A DNA stretch of 64,000 nucleotides from Rhodamnia argentea (Eukaryota; Streptophyta; Magnoliopsida; Myrtales; Myrtaceae), in assembly GCF_020921035.1 (NCBI RefSeq), contig NC_063152.1:11484001-11548000 (forward strand), in the 5' to 3' direction. Within the stretch, counting starts at the first letter, position 1. Each line of letters opens with the position of its first letter. Under the pieces are notes generated by a model. The model saw only the letters and a list, made by a program, of their open reading frames with translations, did no database searches and was not told the DNA's origin. The translations under genes were made by a program, and so were the position numbers. Below are positions 23,113 through 34,585 of the stretch, in pieces.

Positions 23113-24637
23113 GAAGATGCACATGCCTACAAGGGATAAGGTAAGGATGGCAATTTAATAAATTATCAAGTACATTAAGGTGCTTGCTATTTTACGATCT
23201 GAAAATTTAGACTATGCTTTCGAAAGATACTTCCATATTTCTTTAAAAAAAATTCATTTGCAAATGTATGTCCAGTTAATATATTTTCTTCTAGTTAAGC
23301 CTATGTTCAGTTTATGTTGGTAAAAAAGGACTTGAGTTTTATTAGAAGAGTGTATAACTGTATGCACATCACTTCATTAACACTTAATATAATACAATGG
23401 ACAAGGTGGATTGAAAGCGTGTAATGAAGAGAAGAAAAACTACTTTTCTACTAGAAAAAAGAACAAATAGCAGAGCCAGAGACAGTTTAGCTTTTAATTG
23501 AAATTCAGGTTTACCTTTTTTTTTTTTTTTTTTTTTTGCCATCATCTTTTCAAGTTGTTGATTTTCATCTTCATTTTGAATTTCCAGGCTTTTTGCCACA
23601 GAACTAGTAATTTGCGAATACAATGGTAATGTTTAAAATATGAGTTCATTTTGGATGGATTTGGTTTGGACTTAGGTCGAGTTGGTTACTGGTCACATAA
23701 ATTATATGGCATGATAGTTGGTATATATGGCTTGAATGGGTCAGTACGGTCCACACCCGTTTGTAACTCACTCAAATCGACCCAATCCACCGGTTTGTCA
23801 CCTCTATGAGAAGCTAGTCCAATCTTGCATGAGGTTTATCTTTTCCTTTACGTTTTCTAATAAGAGCGGTCAATTTTCTATTCTAATAAGAGCGGTCATT
23901 TTTCTATTTTCGAGGGAGGTAAATCACTCCATCTCTCTTTAAATTCTGTTTTAAGATAAAATCAAGTGTCTTGGATTAAAAAATATATATTTAGAAACGA
24001 AACTGGTTTTTCTAATATCAAAATAAATCGTTAGAAGTTACAAAAATAAGCTTTTACGATTGTTACATATGTTTTGGGATAGGTGCATTAAAAGTCTTAA
24101 AACTTGTCTCATATGAGTTATTCAGTCCTAAATCTATCAAAAAGTGCAGTCAAGTCCTCAAAATTATCACAAAAGCGTATCGAATTGGTCCAACTAAGTC
24201 CTTTCGTTAGTTACATTTTTTGAAAATTTTATCACTCGATTACACTTTCTTTGCAAATTTCGGGACTCGATTACACCTTCTTGACAAGTTTATAACTTGA
24301 TTGCTCTTTTAAAAAGTTTTAGGATTCAATTATACTTTTGTGACAAGTTTTATGACTTGATTGCTTTATTTGAAAGTTTTAAGACTCTCTACATTTTCGT
24401 GATTTTAATCGAGAAACCGAGACAAGCCATCCATGAAGGCAAAAGAAAACTCTAACCCCGTAATGTTATGCACAAAGGCATAGGCGGCACGACAATCGTT
24501 CGAACTTTCTTAACGACAGCGACGGCCTTCGAAGCGCTCGCGTCAAACCCCATTTTTTTCGTGCTTTTTTTCTTTGCTTTTCCTGGAAAAGACTAGGAGT
24601 GGGTGCACAAGTGTATTTTGTGCCTCTATTAGCCTTG
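23113..24637. other. Intergenic DNA between ankyrin and phospholipase genes
   Basis: Contains a T run (23517-23537), a perfect 26-base tandem duplication (23855-23906) and an AT-rich stretch of imperfect repeats (about 24070-24400, phrases such as AAGTTTTAAGACT and CTTGATTGC). That stretch resembles the fold-back families elsewhere in the window. No gene is supported. Confidence 0.45.
23855..23906 (+). repeat. 26-base tandem duplication
   Basis: Two adjacent copies of a unit beginning TTCTAATAAGAGCGGTCA. Confidence 0.9.
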
Positions 24638-26068
24638 TTACATTGACGTAACCTCGCCTTCCTCTTCATGGTCCATCAACTTCCAGGAGCCGTCTTCCTG
24701 CTGAACCATGCCCTTGTTCTTTTCGCACCGCCACGAGACCGGCACGAGGTACTCATCCTTCAAAGCATCGATTCTCTTGTTCACAAGGGAGATGTCGCGG
24801 TCGATCTCTAGCTTGAACCCTCCTTTCGACCCCTGCGTCCCCGCGACCCCGTGCAAGTAGCACTCCAGGTTGTGCCAACTCGTCGCGCTCCCGGGGCTCT
24901 TCAAGTACTGGGATTCTCGAGTGTCGATGCCCAGCTCCACCCCGACTTCCGAATAGCCCACGATTGGATAGCTGGGGACGATGTCGAAGGCGTTGCGGAC
25001 GCGTAAGGCTCGGAGGTCCCGGTACTTGGAGAACACTTTCTGGAAGTTGGAGTCGCCGACTTTGGGGCTGGCAAAGACTATGGCCGTGACGGGACAAGGC
25101 CTGCTTCTTTGATCTTTAGGCCGGTTCAGTCCATTGGCGATAATGTCAATTGCATTCAGCGTCGCGATGGCCGCGCCCAAGCTGTGGCCGGTCACGGTGA
25201 TGCTGATCTCCTCATTCTTGAACAATTCCACTAGTCTTTTTACTTCTTGCAGAACCTGCCATGGAACAAATCAGACAAGAAACCCAAAAGAAAAGATGAA
25301 ATCGCAATCTCTCCTGATCATACTAATGATTCTGCTCTATCACGTACTCGTTCGATTCGATCCGATCTGACTACCTAGCCGTTGTAGATCGAAACCCACC
25401 TGATCTCTGGCACTAGTCTTGTTGAACGGTGAGCGCGAGTCGTTGGACGTGTATATCGAGTACCAACCCTGATGCACCCTAGGATCGCCCGCCTCCCCCA
25501 GGATCTTCGAGGCCGAGACCAAATCAAACTCGAAATCGTCCACCCACTCCAACGTCTGGAGCGTCCCTCGCCAGGCGATCACGATGTCCCTCCTCCCGAG
25601 CACGTCCTTCCCCTCGTCCGTCGCCACCGCCACGTACCCAATCCAGTTCGATTCCTTGCTCCACGCCTCCCTCGACAGCGATCTCACTAGGAACGCGTCC
25701 GGGACTTGGATTTGCGACGTCGCGTACAAGAACTTGGTCACGCTGTACTTGAATGGATTCCCCAGCTCCAGGCCCACCTTGGAGAAGAAGTCCCGCCTTG
25801 CATACCGGCAGCTCCCCGCGAACTTCGACTCCTTCTCTGCCGTGAAGGCGTCGTAAGTGGCCTGCGCCATCTCTCCATAGTGCACGACATACCGACGGAG
25901 ATCGATGTCGAGAGGGTCCAACAGGTCCTCCCAACTGTTCTCACCGCTCAGGATCTTCCACTTCTTGGTGATGCCGTCCGCCGTTTTCTTCTGCACGAAC
26001 TTCCTCGACACGGCGTTCATGATTTTCTTCATCGTGATCCTCCGTCGGACGAGGGTTTCTGCCGGCAT
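24638..26068 (-). CDS. Class II phospholipase A1 (DAD1/DSEL-like lipase), copy 2
   Basis: Two exons, 26068-25400 and 25255-24638, separated by a 144-base GT-AG intron at the same codon (ARDQ/VL) as in copy 1. The product is 428 residues. The catalytic triad is complete and canonical: Ser248 in GHSLG, Asp314 in [10 protein letters not shown] and His351 in HNLECYLH. It probably hydrolyses the sn-1 acyl bond of galacto- or phospholipids in the cytosol. The N terminus has about 40 extra basic residues ([15 protein letters not shown]...) before the conserved WEDLLDPLD block. This is longer than in copy 1 and could be an upstream extension of the true start. The acidic C terminus ([11 protein letters not shown]) differs from copy 1. 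The two copies are clearly diverged, so the duplication is old. Confidence 0.93.
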
Positions 26069-26171
26069 GGTCTCAGCGCTCGACTACTTTAACCGCATCC
26101 GAAAGAATCTGTCGAAAAAGAAGGGTAAACCAAAGTTTGTTCGGGGTTTGGGAATGTATCTCATGCCATCC

Positions 26172-26178
26172 CCATATA
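26172..26178 (-). promoter_or_regulatory. Possible TATA box of phospholipase copy 2
   Basis: TATATGG on the minus strand, about 105 bases before the ATG at 26068. A weak match. Confidence 0.3.
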
Positions 26179-26261
26179 GTGTTCTCTGCGGCCCCACGCC
26201 TCACCTCAAATGCATTCCAAAGTGTTAAATCGATGCTTACTTAAAAAAGAAAAAGTAATAG

Positions 26262-26722
26262 CACGAAAAATCATAAATTAGTACATCAATGATAAAGTTA
26301 CCGTAAATTAATTTTTTGACCACAAAAAATCCAAAACTTGTATATCCATGACAAATTGACCCTCCGTTAGTTTGCCTTAAATTTTCTTTGTCGCATTGCT
26401 AAGTTGGACGTACCAATTTGAGATTTTTAGCATCTGTTTGTGGTGTACCAGTTTGGTATTATTCGTGACATTAACCCAATTCAATGACATAAATGGATGA
26501 TAAATTTATCACAATTGTACCAATTTTAAGTTTTTGGTTGTCAAAAAGTTATTTTTGGATAAATTTGTCATAAGTGTCTTGGTTTGAATTTTTTGTGGTC
26601 AAAAAATTAATTTGGGATAACTTTGTCATTTATGTATCAATTTGAGGTTTTTCGTGGTCAAAAAATTAATTTGAAGTAAATTTGTTACAGGCGTAGCGAT
26701 TTAGGATTTTCCGTGGTATTAA
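26262..26722. repeat. Fold-back repeat with internal direct copies
   Basis: TTAATTTTTTGACCAC and its inverse GTGGTCAAAAAATTAATTT occur several times and in both orientations. The ends carry related phrases around CCGTGGTATTAACCC. It is AT-rich and non-coding, another member of the MITE-like load of this region. Confidence 0.6.
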
Positions 26723-27737
26723 CCCTTAAAAAAGAATAAACTAGTCCATGAATTAAACCTATACTTAGATGAATCGTTACTCTATGTTTGTTCACTTTAT
26801 TTTAATTCTAATTCCTTGCTTGCACATATGGATTAATGATGCCAAAGGACCTTGCTTCCTCAATCCGATATTGTTTCGTCACAGAAAGGGAATAGGTCAT
26901 CACTATGCGCCATGCTTGTCATGACGCGCGAAGCTTAAAGCAGAGCAGAAAATGAACTTTGTTTAAATTCTTGCACGGCTCATTTCGTATGTACTAATAG
27001 TGACTATTAAGTTCTGCAAGCAACGTCTACGTATGCCTTCCGAGTTCATAATGGCTTGAATATCCTCCAGAGATTAGGTCAAATGACCCATCTCGTGCTT
27101 CTCGCATTGTCCAAGTGACTGAGGCAAAAGCAAAAATCCTTTGAATGTCTCGCACCCATTTCGAAATGTTCGGTACGAGCCATACCTACTCTACATGACC
27201 CGCTTCGAAGTTGGCGAGCCCATCACCGCAACTCCCGAAGAGCCTCTCCACGCGAGACGTGGATAAGTCGCTCGGAGGTTCACTGACCATGTGAATCGAA
27301 CCCGTGATCCCGTACAAGACGGATGAAACAACCTCAGGCCAACAACTTTTGAGGGTCACCATCTCCGTTTGTTGTCGAGCGAAAAAAGCTATTTTTCCTG
27401 CACTTCTGAACTACTCTTGACGTGGACAATGTGTCCGCTATCAAATTGGAAAAAGACATTCGCTTTTCAAGTCCTTGTGACTTAAAGAAAAAGATCAAGA
27501 CAACTTCCTCAAGATAGAGAGAGCCTTTGCTTTCAAGTCATGCCCAGAGCCAACTCCGGCTTATCGACTTCCTTCATGGGAAGGACGATTTTAGGGGAAA
27601 ATGATGAGGAATAGCTGGAAATGTTAATGATTACTTTCCTATTTAGGGAATTTAATCTTGATTTATTAGCTTCTTTTTCGTTTATTAATAGCGCTTGTTG
27701 TTGAATTTGCAAAAACCTTCTATAATTTTTTTTTTTT
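26723..27737. other. Intergenic DNA with a possible SINE
   Basis: On the minus strand near 27275-27345, TGGCCTGAGGTTG and GGTTCGATTCA lie about 32 bases apart, like the A and B boxes of a tRNA-derived SINE. The rest shows no recognisable gene. Confidence 0.3.
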
Positions 27738-27890
27738 AGAAATGCTTCCCTAACAATCTGTCAAGGATAATATAATCTCACATGTAGATTCATATACCAT
27801 CACTGCAAGTTTTACATAAAACACTCATTGATTGCAAAATCGTGTAATCGGGAATAACTAATAGACTTGTCGGAATGTCAAGCTAGCAAC
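27738..27890 (+). repeat. Dispersed repeat family C, copy 1
   Basis: Aligns with 34340-34492 over about 150 bases (AATGCTTCCCTAAC, GTATAATCTCA-like, TTTTGCATGAAACA-like, GTCGGA). Same orientation, clearly diverged. Confidence 0.7.
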
Positions 27891-30091
27891 TTTATTTTTT
27901 TATTTTTTATTTTTAGGGGGCCGAGAGAAAACCATTTCATTTCACCAAGAACGAGCCAAGTGACTGATAGAAGGGGCTTCGGTACATGCAAGATTCCAAA
28001 GGGTTTTACTTTAGGAGGGCTAATGACCTAATTATAGGCCAAAAATATGCACTTTTGGGACTTAATTATTCTGCCACCTGATGTGCTTTCCTTTTATAAT
28101 GGGCCAAAGCCCATTAGGTAAATGGGCCAGCAAGAGCATGCACATAGTGATAAGCGAATTGACTTCCCAAGGAGAATATTTGAGCCTAAAAGATAATTAA
28201 TCAAGTTCAAGTTGTCTCTGACTCAAAAAAAAAAACGAAAAAAAAAAAAGGTTTAAGTTGCAGGCCTGCTAGTAAAGGGATTTGAGGGACGGGGCCAAGC
28301 AATTCTTGAGTAGACTAATATTAAAATGATATTATTCCCCCAGGGCCAGAACTTATTGTTTCTAAATTATATTAAATTTCAAATATTTTCTTTTTTATTT
28401 GAATTTTTATATTCATATTATATTTTCATTTAAGGTAAAATAAAAAATTTCAAAGATATTTTAGAGATAAAGTTAACGGAATGTATCGTCAAATATTCAA
28501 CATGATTTCATCGGTAGTATATTATTCCGTGGAGTAAGGTCCAAAAATATGAAAAGGGAATAATATTTTCGTATAGAAGATGTCCCGTAGTAATGGCGAG
28601 TGAAATGGGAGCAGCCTAGATCTTACCATTTCGGAAGGAACTGTAGTTACTGCTATTTTCCATTCGGTCAAAAATTCATACGATAGTTGGATTGTACATT
28701 GTTTAATTATAGTGATTAGACACAAATAGTGAAAAAAAAAAACTAGAATATCATTTTTTTTATAATTTGTCGTGTAATCAAATACAAGAATGATATAAAG
28801 TATAAAATATGTTAATTCCATTAAGAACCCCTCATTTGTACACCATGATATATCTACATCAAATTAGTTATAGTCTCACAAAAAAAAAATCCTAAATCAA
28901 TGTCTCCATCACGTATCTATTTTAAACTAATTCCCTTCCAGCAAGAAATCCCAAAACCGCTACCCCTAGCATAAATCTACCTCCGATGAACAGCATACGC
29001 GCCAAGCACGTGGATTTTTCACGTCGGGTCCTTCTTGCGGACGCAATGGAAGGGTAAAGGTACCGCCCCCGATTTGAAAGATGAGATGAAACTTAATTCG
29101 GAGAACATATATTGCGAACTACCAATTTTCCATTTTCAGATAAAATAAAGAAATAAATTATGATAAACATATACCAGCACATCTGCCTAATCATTTCTTG
29201 GTTAATTGACGTGATGAAACACAAGGCAAATCAAATCAACGGGTGGGGGGATCGGAGGCAAATGCGACGGAGCCTTTTCTCGAGTTGTCTTGTCGGGTGC
29301 TGGTTTCTTTCTTCAGGTGTGTGGGTCTCTTCCCTCTGTGGACCACAAACAGAAGCCCGTGACATCTCGTTTTGATTTTAACTTTGATCGGCCACATTGA
29401 GAGATAACGTGAACTTCGAAAGACCAAATCAAGAAGGACAGAGAAAATCACGTGCTAGAATAAATTTCATTTCATTTCTCAAACGATTCGAACATAGTAC
29501 ATGTTACTATAAAAATGGCCAATGTTAGATTTCCGAGTTGAAATCTCCGTGTGTGAAATCATACCTAACATCACACGTGACATGATACGCTTGGGCGGTC
29601 CTTTCACATTTATAAATCGAAAATAAAATAGGGATCTTAGATCATCAAGAATTGTTATATGCGAAATCTGGTCAAGCCTTGCCGTGGCGTTGAGCTCGAC
29701 CAACTCCGAATCTGGTCGAGCTTGATGCTGACTAGATCTCGAAGGCATGGCCGTGGTCGACCTGGAGGGTAGATGGAGAGAAACAAGGCCGAGGGAAAGA
29801 TAGAGAGATGCAAGATCGCTATGAGGGTGTCGGCCGCATCTCTAATCGGGGGAGCGGCGGCATCGGTCGATAATGTAATTAGAGTTTAGATGAGGTGAAA
29901 GGGTAATTTGGTTTAGATGCAAACTGCGTATCTCCAAAACCGAGGACAATGCCTAATGTGGATGTGAAAGTTGAGAATGATTTTCGAGATTCTACAAATT
30001 AATAGTCTGATGCTTCATTTAGTAGATTCAAGAGATACATATGAGCAATATGGGGCTAACACCGCTTATTATACTTTGGGAGAAATAATAC
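27891..30091. other. Gene-poor intergenic DNA
   Basis: T-rich and A-rich tracts (27895-27915, 28218-28250), a short inverted pair GGGCCAAAGCCCATTAGG/AAATGGGCC near 28100-28127, and scattered AT-rich DNA. No coding sequence was recognised. Confidence 0.4.
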
Positions 30092-30475
30092 AAATAATCC
30101 CCGAACTTTGATTTAATGTGCAATATGATCCCTAAACTTTTAATCGGTTTAATGTGATCCTTGTACTTTAGCCAAACGTCCAATGTCATCCTAGAACTTT
30201 ACATTGCTTCAATGTAGTCCCTAAATTATTGGTACATGTTCAATTTGATCCCTAGACTATATGAAAATATTCAATTTTGTCCTTTTATTAATTTCAAATT
30301 CATGGACAATATTAAACATTTTCTATATAGTTTAGGGATTAAATTGAACTTAAACAAAAAAAATTCATGGACCACATTGAATAAATTAAAAGTTTAAGGA
30401 TAACGTTGCACATTTAAATAATATTCAGTGACCACATTGAACAAATTAAAACTCCAAAGATCGCATTACATATTG
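30092..30475. repeat. Fold-back repeat with TGATCCCTAAAC-type phrases
   Basis: The left arm holds serial variants of CAATGTGATCCCTAAACTTT. The right arm holds the inverse (AAAGTTTAAGGATAACGTTG, CCACATTGAACAAATT). About 385 bases, non-coding, MITE-like. Confidence 0.6.
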
Positions 30476-31707
30476 GGTTAAAGTTAAAACACCATTGGTG
30501 TCATTATTCATATACTTAATTGAATGTGGTACAAGACATGAAAATCCACATTCACAACAACAAAAGGAGCTTGAACTGACCCTCTCATAGCATGTCATAA
30601 AGACACTCCATGTACAGAACACAATCAGGCAAATCCACCGATGAACAAGGTGAGTCCACCATGTTGCTTTACCAAAGCCCACTCTGCCATGTTGCCATTT
30701 CTTGGGACCTCCTAGCCCCGCAGACCAACCAAAGAGGATGTTCTTCTGAGAATGTCTTCCCAAAACAGCACTCTTTGCATCCCAGGACACAGACAAAAGG
30801 GACTTTCTCTGCATTAATGCCTTGGCTCAATTACTTGCAAGGGGCATCACCTAATCAAAGAGACCATCATCCAAAACCAAAATCCCTCTTAGCTCAACAA
30901 CCAAACTCATGCTCCAAAGCAGGAGGATCTAGGCGTGCACGGTGCACTCAATGTCTCTACTGAGAAGGTTGTCCTTGAGCTTGACTACTTGCAGGGTAGT
31001 TGACCGTGCATGTAACCCATAGAGGCATTAATAACTTTTCGTTTTGTAGCTTCATCAATTCTCACACAATAAATCAAAGTGTCCCCCTCCTCCATGTGAT
31101 GGATGATAGCCTAGCTTGGTCCCCCCAACAATTTTCTCTCCCAAATGTCTACTACATTTCCAAAACCCCAATAAAAGAAAGACGGGGTTCGACATAATAT
31201 AAGAGGCATGGGTAGATTCCTGATGATGGAGCTCGAGGTTGCCCGTTCAAATTCCATTAACCGTCTGCTATCTACTTTGGATCACGACTAACCTGCATAG
31301 GTCAAGAGCTCGAACGTACCTAATTTGTAGAGCTTGCAATGTGTTTCGTGAGCTTTTAAATAACTGGGTATTTGTTTCAGGCCTCTGGATTATTTAAAAC
31401 CAACAACTAAAGAAAAGTAGAAATCTTATTTACCAAAAAAAAAAAAAAAGTAGAAATCTTTCTTACGCCTGCGATGGAGAGAAGAAAACCATTTCGATGG
31501 ATGACATGAGCATGCTCATATATATAGTACAATGAAAAGAAATCAATTAATATACGTGGAGTTCCTGAATTTGAACTGTACGCATGTTAACATCCCGACG
31601 CGACATGTGAAAACAACATTGCACTCCGACGTCCGATAAAAATCCTTATGAACAAAACCTTCCCGTTAGTCCACATGCGCAAATGTGATGTTTAAGTAGA
31701 TATATGT
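30476..31707. other. Intergenic DNA, no supported gene
   Basis: Medium GC at 30560-31150 with open frames on both strands (minus 30446-30814, plus 30610-30963), none similar to a family I recognise. A run of A lies at 31434-31449. Confidence 0.35.
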
Positions 31708-32165
31708 TAAATGGGTGAATTAGATTGGATTTGAAACGGGTCGAAAACGGTCCAACCCAAATGGACCTATTTAATTTATTTTGACCTATTTATATGCAGT
31801 AAAGGCCTAATGACCCATACCCGTCCTAAGCCATACACAACTCATACACGACCTGAATCATATCACTAAAAAAATTATATATTTAACTCAATTTATGAAA
31901 AATCATTCCCAAATTAAGGTGAAAAAACAAAGTGAGCTAGCAAACCCGAGATAAAGAGTGAGGGCGAGAGAGTGTCATAGAAGTGAGTTTGTTCTAAATA
32001 AGCTACGAATCCATGTAACACTCATATTAAACCCATTTACGACCCATATACCTGGGTATAGATTCATTTTTTACTCGTTTATTAAATATAATCAACTCAT
32101 ATAACAACATAACAACTCCTCAAATAGGTGTTAAGAATTTGGTCTATTGCTCATTTTGACAGGTC
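31708..32165 (+). repeat. Dispersed repeat family A, copy 1
   Basis: Phrases GGGTCGAAAACGGTCCAACCC, GACCCATACCCG, CACTCATATTAAACCCATTTACG and TTTATTAAATATAA recur in the same order at 36185-36640. The head also occurs at 61015-61895. It is AT-rich with many GACCCAT motifs and is non-coding. Confidence 0.65.
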
Positions 32166-33236
32166 CATATCTACGTGAACCGATGGAGGGTGTGGGTGGC
32201 CCATGAGGGCACGTACTCTAGTAACTCATGCTTCGTTGGCTTTGCAGTTTCTTGCATGACCTCTCCCTCTCTTTCTCTCTTTGCATGAAAACAACCCATA
32301 CGATGCATAAGGGGATAGACAGGGGTCAACACACTTCCGAAAGGACCACACCAACTTCACACAATCTCATCATACATTCCCACCTCCATGTTACATTCCT
32401 TTCATTCTCTCCCCACACATCAACCCCTCTCATTGATTGCAACCATCATCCTCTCACCTCTCTCCTTATCTCTCTTTCTCTCTCTCCCCCTCTCTCCCTC
32501 TCTCTCTCTAGCCTCCCCCTTGCCGATGAGTTAATGGCATTTCACATGGTAGATGTTGTTCATTAGATGAAAATGGCCGCTTCGCATCAATGGCTTGTTT
32601 TTCGCCTTCTTGTATCGTGGACTTCCCGTCGGTGCAAAACGTCACGTCATTTGTAAATTCGTACTCACACGTTCGAATCCTCGCATGACCTCCAGAAGTC
32701 ATGTTTTCCTCCTGAAAATGTTCAAGATAGTTTTTGTCTTTCGTCATCCCCTTCCTATCTCGGCCGGGATGTAGGATGAGGTGGATCCGAGGTATATATG
32801 CGTGTAATGCTCGAGCCAAAAGTAACCGAATTTCATTACGGCAAAATGAGGTATGAAAGTTGCATCGGATCGTCATGTTGGAAAGAGCCGCGCTGGACAA
32901 AACCCTTCGATATATCTTGTCTCACTTGGACAGAATTGGCAAAGTAGCTGTTAAACTTTGCAAGCGTCTAAACAAACCTACACGAGTAATGAAGTTCAAG
33001 CACATGCCTGTTTGTTCACCTCTGAGAGGTGGTCCACTAGACTTTCGTTTGCGATCGGCAACAACGGCGACCCTCCGCAATTTCGGCAGAGAGTTGAGGT
33101 TGGGTCGAATTTTCTAACACGAGAGCCAATAGCCAAGTCCGCATGGCATCGAAGTAATTGAACCGTCGAGAAATGATAATCTAGCACATTACACAATCGA
33201 AAAAGGAGACCGCCATGTATATAAAGGGAAGATAAA
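32166..33236. other. Intergenic DNA with pyrimidine-rich tract
   Basis: A CT-rich stretch at 32458-32513 resembles a plant 5' leader, but no coding exon follows. A short open frame at 32860-33117 has no recognisable similarity. Confidence 0.35.
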
Positions 33237-33587
33237 TCACATAGACAAGAGACGCGAGATATTTAAACAGTATGCGAATGAAGAAGACGAACGAGACGAA
33301 CCAAAGGACCGGTCGTGGAAGACGGACTCAAGGACGAGAGCCCAGTCTCTGGGCATCGGCAGAGAAGAACTCTGAATCTGATACTTCCCGTTTCCGATCA
33401 TAGGGTCGATTGAGGGGTCGCCAGAGTCCCAGTCCCAGTAGCTACGGTCGCTGTCAGCCACATGGATCGAAGAGATCCCAACGCCCCACAGCCTTCCGTT
33501 TCGGGTCGAGAGGATGAATGGGTAATGCCAACTGCCTCGTCCACAACTGGCGGTCTGCGACGCCCGCGGGCCACGATCGACCTCGAC
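33237..33587 (-). CDS. Open frame of unknown nature, 117 codons, no ATG start
   Basis: The frame is open from a stop at 33588-33590 down to the stop ending at 33237. Its composition looks protein-like: WHYPFILSTRNGRLWGVG, then IHVADSDRSYWDWD, then PMPRDWALVLESVF. The first Met is far into the frame, so it would have to be an internal exon or a gene fragment. I do not recognise the family and saw no splice-linked neighbours. It may be a chance frame in GC-richer DNA. Confidence 0.2.
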   Translation of the reverse strand, partial: VEVDRGPRASQTASCGRGSWHYPFILSTRNGRLWGVGISSIHVADSDRSYWDWDSGDPSIDPMIGNGKYQIQSSSLPMPRDWALVLESVFHDRSFGSSRSSSSFAYCLNISRLLSM

Positions 33588-33867
33588 TCATCGTTTAGAG
33601 TTCCTACGCATCGTGAACGGTTTGAATGAAGGGCGCGTTTGCTTGAGCTTAAGATTTATCTTGACGGGGGAAAAAAAAGAATACTTTCTTTTTTTCCAAA
33701 TTTTAGCCAAAAAAATCCCGTTTAAGATCATATGTGAACGTATGCGTCGATATTTATGCGTTGTGAAAATTCTAAGTGCTTTGGGCTATTAAAAGAAAGT
33801 GCGGGTGTTGCGCCATAATTAGATCAAACATAGAGTTAAAAAGCGAAAATCCATCTTTACACAATCA

Positions 33868-34585
33868 GCGGGAAAAGTAACGAAAAAATCCTAAACATAT
33901 TACATTTGTATAAAATTATTAATTTAATTCTAAACCTTTCGATTTGATCATTTTAGTACTAAACCTTTGTGCATTGGTACCAATTTCAGTTAATTTTGGT
34001 CAGAAATCTTTGGCGTGGACGCCGGCGATGCCATGTAAAATGGCCGGCATAGACTTAGACATTATTTAATAGTACTTTTTATAAAAAAAAATTTTAATTT
34101 TTTTTTCTAAAACTTAGGTTTTGGCCGGTGAGGGCCGCCAACAACCCTCGTTGGCCCCTAGGCAAGGGATGGATTTAAAAAAATATATTATTAATTTTTA
34201 AAAAGATATTATTAAAAAAAATTCACATCGGTATTGGCCGTCCTACGTGGCATTGCCCCCGTCCACGTCGGTGATTTCCGATCAAAATTGGCCGGATTGA
34301 CTGAATTAGTACTAATGTAACAAGGTTTAGGTTTAAGGAAAATGCTTCCCTAACGGTACTATTAGAGACGGTATAATCTCAATCGTAAATCCACATATTA
34401 TTATTGCATATTTTGCATGAAACATTCATTGTTTAGGAGATCGTGTGGTCATAAATAATTGACAGTGGTGTCGGACCGACAAACTAGTTGCTCCCTAGGT
34501 TTAAATTTGTCAAATTGAAAGATTTAGGGCTAAATTGATACCAACACAATAGGTTTAAGACTTTTTCGTTACTTTTCCCCACAAT
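33868..34585. repeat. Fold-back repeat family B, copy with nested insertion
   Basis: The left arm GGGAAAAGTAACGAAAAAATCC and the right arm CTTTTTCGTTACTTTTCCCC are inverse over about 20 bases. The arms continue with AAACCTTTGTGCATTGGTACC and its inverse. The CGTGGACGCCGGCGATG and CCGTCCACGTCGGTGA blocks and a GGTGAGGGCCGCC core match copy 1. A family C repeat (34340-34492) interrupts the right arm. Confidence 0.75.
34340..34492 (+). repeat. Dispersed repeat family C, copy 2, nested in family B
   Basis: Partner of 27738-27890. It lies between AGGTTTAGGTTTAAGG and CTAGGTTTAAATTTGTC, which are continuous parts of the family B right arm, so it inserted after the family B copy was in place. Confidence 0.7.

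Noticed and set aside
27260-27370. Functional tRNA gene
   Set aside because: Only box A/B-like words are present; no cloverleaf could be assembled, so it was kept only as a weak SINE candidate.
30446-30963. Open frames on both strands, first thought to be a gene or a microRNA precursor
   Set aside because: No family similarity, no matching splice sites, and no match to the mature microRNA sequences I know.
32860-33117. 85-codon plus-strand frame
   Set aside because: Basic, unstructured composition, no recognisable homologue, overlapped by other frames of similar size.
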